From assembly GCA_046352935.1 (NCBI GenBank), contig JAXMGR010000033.1, forward strand, positions 1 to 10,837: a stretch of DNA of 10,837 nucleotides, in the 5' to 3' direction. This DNA comes from CAYWMY01 sp046352935. Lineage in GTDB: Bacteria; Pseudomonadota; Gammaproteobacteria; Steroidobacterales; Steroidobacteraceae. Under the pieces are notes generated by a model that saw only the letters and a list, made by a program, of their open reading frames with translations, was not told where the DNA came from and ran no database searches. Positions 6,524 through 10,837 of the stretch are shown in pieces. The position numbers were made by a program, and so were the translations under genes. The first letter of the stretch is position 1; each line of letters opens with the position of its first letter.

Positions 6524-9147
6524 CAGTGTTTCCTGCCTTTGCCGGGGAGCGCGATTTCGTCGATCAGCTCGTAGACGGAGCCACCGTCCTTGAGGAACTG
6601 CGGCCAGTCGTCCAGCTTCGTGATCTTCACCTTGCAGACGGTCTCGGGCTGCCCGGTCACGCCGTCCGTGTTCTTGAGATCGTAGGGCAGCAGATCGTTG
6701 AAATGGCCGCCGGCGTGCTTCGCGTTGCCCCGGCCGCCCTTGCCGCGCGACAGCGCGTTCGAGACGCCGAGCGTGTCCGGATGCCAGCCCTCCGAGACGC
6801 CGATGCGGCCGTAGATCCGCCCGTAGGGGGACTCGACCTTGACGATGTCCATCGCCCGGAGGCCCTTCTTCGCCGCGGTCTGCGGATTCAGCATCAGCGC
6901 GATGTGCACCGGATCGCGATACACGATGTCCTGGATCCAGGGATTGCTCAGGCTCTCGCCGAAGTTGATCTGGATGTCCTTGTAGAACATGCCGTAGAGG
7001 TCGTATTCGGGCGGCTCGCCGTGCACGGGATCGAGGCGCGCGGTCGGCAGCGGCTGGTAGTCGTCCCAGGCCCATTCGTGCCTGAACGGGACGTTCGCCG
7101 CATCCATCTTCGCGCGCAGATCATCGCGCTGCTTCAGCATGTCCTCGATGTAGAAGTGCAGCCGCATGCCGTCCCAGGGCCGGTACCACTTGTCGTTGCG
7201 CCGATCGGTCACGGCGTGTCCGCGCTCCATGTACCAGTCGATGTCCTTGCCGTTCCACAGCAGCCCCTTGCGCCGGGCGATTTCCTTGTCCGTGTACTTG
7301 ACTCCCGGCTGCAGCATGAGCTCCGGCTTGTTCACGAAGCCGAGCGCGAAGTTCAGGACCTGGTTGTAGGAATCGAGGACGCCCATGCGCGCGGCGAGCT
7401 CGGTGAAGATCTCCTCCTCGCTCTTCGTGTCGTAGAGCGGCGGCACGACGGGCTGGCGCATGCACATGCCCTCGGTGTGCGGCGGCTCGATCATGGTCAT
7501 GTTCCAGCTCTCGAACACGTCGTTCGAGGGCAGGATCACGTCGGCCCACTGCGTGGTCTCGTTCGGGATGATGTCGCAGACCACGATGAACTTCATGCTG
7601 CGCATGAACTCGAACCACTTCTCGCGCGGCCCCTGCATCGCCCACAGCGGGTTCGAGTGGCACACGACCATCGTGTCCGGCCGGAACTGCAGACCGAACT
7701 TGTCCGGATTCAGGAACACCTCGAGATTCAGGTGCGGCGGGTGCACGCCCACCGGGAAGTAGTCCATGAGGTGGAAGGTCTGCGGCGGGTACGAGAACGG
7801 CGGCACGGGCCCCAGTTGATGCGGGGTCGGCTTGATCATGCCGTTCTCGCCGGGCTCGATGTGGCCGTGGTCGACCCACTGGTCGTCGAGCGTGACGCCC
7901 ATGTGACCGCCCGGCGTGTCGATGCAGCCGAGCAGGAAGTTCACCATCTTGAAGGCGTGGTTCGTCTGGAAGCCGAGCTTGTGGCCCTGCGCACCGCGGT
8001 AGTAGTTGTAGGCTGCCGGGCGCAACGGCAGCACGCGGCCGTCGATCGTGATCTTTGCGTCCTCGGCGATGCGCGCGGCATCATAGAGCTGCTTCGCCAG
8101 GCGTCGCACCGTCGCCACCGGGACCGTCGTGACTTTCTCCATCGCCTCGGGCGAGCACTCGGCGAGGATGTCGCGGAAACGCTGGAAGGCCGGCCGGCAC
8201 GGCTTGCCGTCGACGGCATAGGCACCCTCGAGCGCCATGCGGCCGATCGAGGGATCGTCCCAGGGCTTCGCCTGATTGGCCGTCTCGTCCCAGACGTAGA
8301 CCTTGCCCTCCGCATTGCGCACGAAGTAACCATCCGGACCGACGAGGTACGGTGCGTTCGTGTCCTTGCGCAGGAACGCCGCGTCGTACCAGCCCTCCTT
8401 CGTCATCACGTGGCAGAGCGCCAGCGCGAAATGCCGGTCGGTCGCCGGCCGGATCGGCACCCACTCCTCCGACTTCGCACCGGAGATGGACAACCGGGGT
8501 TCGACGGTCACGCACTTCATGCCGCGGTCGACGCGCGCATTGGCGACCCAGTAGGACTGCGCGGCCGCGTGCAGGTGCGAGGAGAATCCGTCACCCGTGC
8601 CGTTGTTGAGCCAGAAGTTGCAGAGCTTCGCGTCGTTGGCGGCCGCGAACGCCGAATGGATGTAGCCGTTCACGGGGTGATAGGCCCCGCCGCACATGGT
8701 TCCACCCGACTGGAAGAAGTTGAAATTCCCGAAAGAGAGCGGCCAGACCCAGATGTTCATCTTCTGGAAGTCTTCGAGCGACGGGAGGATCCGCCGCGGG
8801 TCGTCGGCGAGCGCTTCCTTCAGCTTCCCGGCGACGATGTCGAAGGCCTCGTCCCAGCTGATCGGCGCCCACTTCGGATCGACGTTCGGACCCTTCTCCG
8901 GATTCGTGCGCTTGAGCGGCTGCTTGAAACGGTTCGGATCGTAGTGCCGCATGATCGCCGAGTTGCCTTTTGGACACAGCTTGCCGGCGTTGGACGGATT
9001 GGTCGGGTCCCCCTCGACCTTGTTGATGACACCGTCCTCGGTGACATGCACGATGTTCGAGCACGAGTGCAGGCACATCTTGCAGGTCGACCGGATCCAG
9101 CGTCCGGGCTTGATCGAGTTGTGCACTGCTTTGGGGTTTGCGGCCAT
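6523..9147 (-). CDS. Molybdopterin oxidoreductase catalytic subunit (PadB-like candidate), 874 aa
   Basis: First gene of the minus-strand operon and catalytic subunit of the Mo/FeS/anchor complex. The start at 9147 is chosen for the GAGG just upstream and because the cluster motif then begins at residue 22; an open extension to 9282 adds 45 residues with no family likeness. Signs: [4Fe-4S] motif C22-x2-C25-x3-C29-x28-C58 with K60; probable Mo ligand C152 in MCGGAYHPV; EEWVPIRPATD; TIDGRVLPLRPA with YYRG and GHKLGF after it; and a C-terminal dinucleotide-binding domain about 725-855. It has no Tat signal, so it should act in the cytoplasm. In known pathways the order catalytic-FeS-anchor with cytosolic catalytic site is that of phenylacetyl-CoA:acceptor oxidoreductase (PadBCD), which oxidises phenylacetyl-CoA at the alpha carbon. 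This is the closest described parallel, not a proven assignment; another CoA thioester or a hydratase-like reaction remain possible. Confidence 0.94.
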   Translation of the reverse strand: MAANPKAVHNSIKPGRWIRSTCKMCLHSCSNIVHVTEDGVINKVEGDPTNPSNAGKLCPKGNSAIMRHYDPNRFKQPLKRTNPEKGPNVDPKWAPISWDEAFDIVAGKLKEALADDPRRILPSLEDFQKMNIWVWPLSFGNFNFFQSGGTMCGGAYHPVNGYIHSAFAAANDAKLCNFWLNNGTGDGFSSHLHAAAQSYWVANARVDRGMKCVTVEPRLSISGAKSEEWVPIRPATDRHFALALCHVMTKEGWYDAAFLRKDTNAPYLVGPDGYFVRNAEGKVYVWDETANQAKPWDDPSIGRMALEGAYAVDGKPCRPAFQRFRDILAECSPEAMEKVTTVPVATVRRLAKQLYDAARIAEDAKITIDGRVLPLRPAAYNYYRGAQGHKLGFQTNHAFKMVNFLLGCIDTPGGHMGVTLDDQWVDHGHIEPGENGMIKPTPHQLGPVPPFSYPPQTFHLMDYFPVGVHPPHLNLEVFLNPDKFGLQFRPDTMVVCHSNPLWAMQGPREKWFEFMRSMKFIVVCDIIPNETTQWADVILPSNDVFESWNMTMIEPPHTEGMCMRQPVVPPLYDTKSEEEIFTELAARMGVLDSYNQVLNFALGFVNKPELMLQPGVKYTDKEIARRKGLLWNGKDIDWYMERGHAVTDRRNDKWYRPWDGMRLHFYIEDMLKQRDDLRAKMDAANVPFRHEWAWDDYQPLPTARLDPVHGEPPEYDLYGMFYKDIQINFGESLSNPWIQDIVYRDPVHIALMLNPQTAAKKGLRAMDIVKVESPYGRIYGRIGVSEGWHPDTLGVSNALSRGKGGRGNAKHAGGHFNDLLPYDLKNTDGVTGQPETVCKVKITKLDDWPQFLKDGGSVYELIDEIALPGKGRKH

Positions 9148-9266
9148 GTCGAACCTCGATGACGGATGTCGGAAACGTCGGATCTCGTCGCGGTCTCTGC
9201 GTTCAGGGGCGCGGCCGGAGGAATCCGCGGCCGCCGGGACCTGCGGAAGAAGATGCTGCCGCATCA

Positions 9267-9304
9267 ATGCACTGCACATCATGAATGCCCATGGTGCACT
9301 GCAT
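9267..9304. promoter_or_regulatory. Paired TGCANTGCA palindromes in an imperfect inverted repeat
   Basis: Two TGCACTGCA elements at 9268-9276 and 9295-9303 are each a near-perfect palindrome (TGCA-N-TGCA). Together they form a larger imperfect inverted repeat: ATGCACTGCACATCATG at 9267-9283 against CATGGTGCACTGCAT at 9290-9304. The outer arms differ only at the central base and a short insertion. The spacing of the two centres is 27 bp. They lie about 120-160 bp upstream of the Mo catalytic start, so a transcription factor binding as two dimers is a reasonable reading. The regulator is not known. Confidence 0.45.
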
Positions 9305-9363
9305 CACGACAGTGCCCGCAGCATGTTCATCGTCGCGTGCACGATCATCGCCCGACAGGGCAC

Positions 9364-9372
9364 TGCATTGCA
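9364..9372. promoter_or_regulatory. Third TGCANTGCA palindrome
   Basis: TGCATTGCA is a third TGCA-N-TGCA element, 69 bp from the second copy, inside GGGCACTGCATTGCATGC. It overlaps one arm of the 8-bp inverted repeat at 9310-9317/9358-9365. With the paired sites it makes a three-site cluster within about 105 bp. Confidence 0.4.
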
Positions 9373-9565
9373 TGCGAGAGCTGGTGGTGTTCTGCACGGT
9401 ATCGAGCCCCCTCCACACATTCATTCTGGAGGATTCTCCCGGCGGTGAATCGTTCAATTTCGGCACGCGACCATGCAGATCGGACAGGGCCCGTCAACAA
9501 GGATTGACCGCAGGCCGGCAGGCGTGGCACAAGCTCTCGACGGCGCGAGCCGGCAAAGTGCGGTG

Positions 9566-9575
9566 TTGCCAAAAG
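9566..9575 (+). promoter_or_regulatory. TTGCCAAAAG motif, inverted copy of the motif at 169-212
   Basis: TTGCCAAAAG is the exact reverse complement of CTTTTGGCAA found at 203-212, and its core TTTTGGCAA also matches 175-183. It lies 154 bp before the receptor start and its last base is the first base of the palindrome at 9575-9589. It may be a shared regulator site. It could alternatively act as a -35-like TTGCCA box, but no matching -10 hexamer was found. Confidence 0.4.
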
Positions 9576-9589
9576 TCATCATTGATGAC
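9575..9589. promoter_or_regulatory. GTCATCA-T-TGATGAC palindrome, operator candidate
   Basis: A perfect 7-bp inverted repeat with a one-base centre, GTCATCA-T-TGATGAC, 139 bp upstream of the receptor ATG. The short centre argues against an RNA hairpin and for a dimeric DNA-binding protein; GntR-family operators often have such compact dyads. The regulator is unidentified. Confidence 0.5.
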
Positions 9590-9728
9590 CACGCCGCCCG
9601 GAAGAGGTCCGATGGAGCAGATCATCATGCACAGTCGCGCTCCCGTCTCCGGAGTGGCAGCACCGCATCCGCCGGCCTCCGTCCTCGCGCCGAGCCCTCA
9701 ACGTCCGCACACCTTCAAGGGGAGATCC

Positions 9729-10837
9729 ATGCAAGCCTGCCGCCTCGCCCGAGCGATTGCACTCACACTCGCACCCTTCGCCGTCAGTGGTCCCGTATCT
9801 GCCGCCGAGACCATTCTCGAGGAAGTCGTCGTCTCCGCGCAGAAGCGCGAACAGAACATCCAGGACGTCGGCATCGCGATCGCCGCGTTCACGGGCGACC
9901 AGCTGAAGGCGATGGGCATCCAGGCCAGCTATGACGTGGCGACCTTCACGCCCGGTGTGCACATCTCGGGTGCACTGGCCGGACAGAACTCGCAGTTCAC
10001 CATCCGCGGTGTCACGCAGAGCGACTTCAACGACGTCGTCGAGGCGCCGAACGCCGTGTATCTCGACGAAGGCTACATCCCGATCGCGAATGCCCAGACC
10101 TTCGGCCTGTTCGACGTCGAGCGCGTCGAGGTCCTGAAGGGCCCGCAGGGAACGCTGTTCGGACGCAACGCGACCGGCGGTCTCGTGCACTACATCTCGC
10201 GCAAGCCGAACTTCGAGAAGGTCGAGGGCTTCGTCGACCTGCGCGGCGGCTACTACGACACGGCGGCGCATGCCTGGAGCCAGCGGGTGGAAGCCGCGGT
10301 CGGCGGACCTGTCAGCAGCCAGGTCGCGGGCCGTGTCGCCGTGATGTACGACAACGTCGAGAGCTACCTGAAGAACATCTACCCGTACGGGGCACCCGCT
10401 GCGGGATCGTTCGGCTCGCTGCCGCCGGGTGCCGGTGCCGGCGCCGACCTGGGCGCCAACGAGACCTATGCGGTGCGCGGCACGATCGACTTCAAGCCGA
10501 ACGACGACGGGCTCATCCGCCTGTCCGTCAACCACGCCAAGAGCAAGGTCAGCACCGGACCCTATCAGTCGATCTCGACCATCGGCGTGCTCGATGCACA
10601 GGGCGAACTCGTCAACGTCATCAGGACGCCGGCCAACGAGACGCGCTTCTCCATGCAGGGCAGCGGCGATGGTGGCGCGAACCTGATCGACGGCAGCAGC
10701 TTCGTGCCGGGCGGCGCCCTCGGCCTGCCGGGCCGCCCCGTGCCGGGTGGCGATTTCTTCGGCTACATCGATCCGGACGGCGACGGCTGGCGCACCAGCA
10801 GTGACTTCGCCTTCAAGAACAACGGTGAGACCAAGGC
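9729..10837 (+). CDS. TonB-dependent outer-membrane receptor, N-terminal part
   Basis: Partial gene: 369 codons to the right edge, no stop inside. It should import a substrate across the outer membrane using TonB energy. The start at 9729 follows AAGGGGAG at about five bases and gives a classic signal peptide (MQACRLARAIALTLAPFAVS, then GPVSA, with cleavage near residues 25-26). An in-frame ATG at 9612 with AGAGG upstream would add 39 residues before the signal peptide and is less likely. TonB box region: residues 28-40 (TILEEVVVSAQKR). Plug domain about 40-165, with FTIRGV (90-95), VYLDEGYIP (110-118) and DVERVEVLKGPQGTLFGRNA (129-148), all typical. No FecA-type signalling domain precedes the plug. 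The beta-barrel begins near 170. It is divergent from the Mo operon, which suggests uptake of the compound handled there; ligand unknown. Receptors with this type of N-terminus are abundant in carbon-feeding proteobacteria and are not necessarily iron transporters. Confidence 0.93.
   Translation, partial: MQACRLARAIALTLAPFAVSGPVSAAETILEEVVVSAQKREQNIQDVGIAIAAFTGDQLKAMGIQASYDVATFTPGVHISGALAGQNSQFTIRGVTQSDFNDVVEAPNAVYLDEGYIPIANAQTFGLFDVERVEVLKGPQGTLFGRNATGGLVHYISRKPNFEKVEGFVDLRGGYYDTAAHAWSQRVEAAVGGPVSSQVAGRVAVMYDNVESYLKNIYPYGAPAAGSFGSLPPGAGAGADLGANETYAVRGTIDFKPNDDGLIRLSVNHAKSKVSTGPYQSISTIGVLDAQGELVNVIRTPANETRFSMQGSGDGGANLIDGSSFVPGGALGLPGRPVPGGDFFGYIDPDGDGWRTSSDFAFKNNGETK

Larger units (their letters stand above)
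9148..9728. other. Divergent intergenic region between Mo operon and TonB receptor
   Basis: 581 bases with no credible gene, although several short frames are open (for example 9203-9466 minus and 9166-9507 plus) without domains or good ribosome binding sites. The region has the repeat-rich operator-like elements listed separately, a small GATGC-TGCC-GCATC hairpin at 9253-9266 and an 8-bp inverted repeat CAGTGCCC (9310-9317) / GGGCACTG (9358-9365). TTGACC at 9504-9509 could be a -35 element for the receptor, but I saw no matching -10 hexamer. Long leaders are likely for both transcripts. Confidence 0.6.

Noticed and set aside
6517..9162. An 881-codon open frame on the plus strand opposite the Mo catalytic gene
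   Set aside because: It is the antisense shadow of a clear gene in GC-rich DNA; its translation is a low-complexity mix of V, R, H, D and L with no recognisable domain, whereas the minus strand has intact cofactor motifs.
9203..9466. Short open frames in the Mo/receptor intergenic region as small genes
   Set aside because: Several frames are open at once on both strands, none has a good ribosome binding site or recognisable protein features, and the region has regulatory-type repeats.
9459..9477. Sigma-54-like promoter (GGCACG ... TGC)
   Set aside because: The distance from GG to GC is one base too long for sigma-54 spacing, and the -24 box lacks the expected T before GG.
1..10837. CRISPR array, insertion sequence or tRNA/rRNA genes
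   Set aside because: I saw no regularly spaced repeats, transposase motifs, terminal inverted repeats or structural RNA sequences anywhere in the window.

Overview
The window is GC-rich DNA from a Gram-negative bacterium. A TonB-dependent outer-membrane receptor of the kind with an EEVVVSAQKREQ-type TonB box suggests a proteobacterium, perhaps a gammaproteobacterium or sphingomonad relative that feeds on organic compounds; the sequence alone does not fix the taxon. Genes are densely packed, and the theme is molybdopterin (DMSO reductase superfamily) redox chemistry.

Layout. At the left edge (1-49, minus) are the first 16 codons of a [4Fe-4S] ferredoxin-like electron-transfer subunit that runs out of the window. 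A 392-bp divergent intergenic region follows, carrying a tandem motif (TTTTGGCAA twice). At 442-3000 (plus) is a complete molybdopterin oxidoreductase catalytic subunit (852 aa, no Tat signal). It converges on a five-gene minus-strand operon running from 9147 down to 3081: a second molybdopterin catalytic subunit (874 aa, paralogous to the first), a four-cluster ferredoxin subunit (204 aa), an eight-helix NrfD/DmsC-type membrane anchor (297 aa), a luciferase-like flavin/F420 oxidoreductase (343 aa), and a THI5/SsuA-like periplasmic-binding-protein-fold protein that lacks a signal peptide (285 aa). Spacings in this operon are -1, 26, 4 and 14 nt. Divergent from it, at 9729, starts the TonB-dependent receptor, cut by the right edge. 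The 581-bp region between them holds three TGCANTGCA palindromes, a GTCATCA-N-TGATGAC palindrome and a third copy of the TTTTGGCAA motif (inverted).

How the parts may work together (inference). The catalytic, ferredoxin and anchor genes have the order and sizes of a membrane-attached three-subunit Mo enzyme. Because the catalytic and FeS subunits lack Tat signals, the active site should face the cytoplasm. This matches what is known for phenylacetyl-CoA:acceptor oxidoreductase (PadBCD) better than for periplasmic DMSO, thiosulfate or tetrathionate reductases, but the substrate is not determined. The receptor could import the substrate or a precursor across the outer membrane, and the luciferase-like enzyme and the binding protein could handle a related intermediate. 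A shared DNA motif in both divergent promoter regions suggests that the two Mo systems are co-regulated. That motif, the operator-like palindromes, and the cytosolic THI5-like protein paired with a luciferase-like enzyme are the least explained parts of the window.
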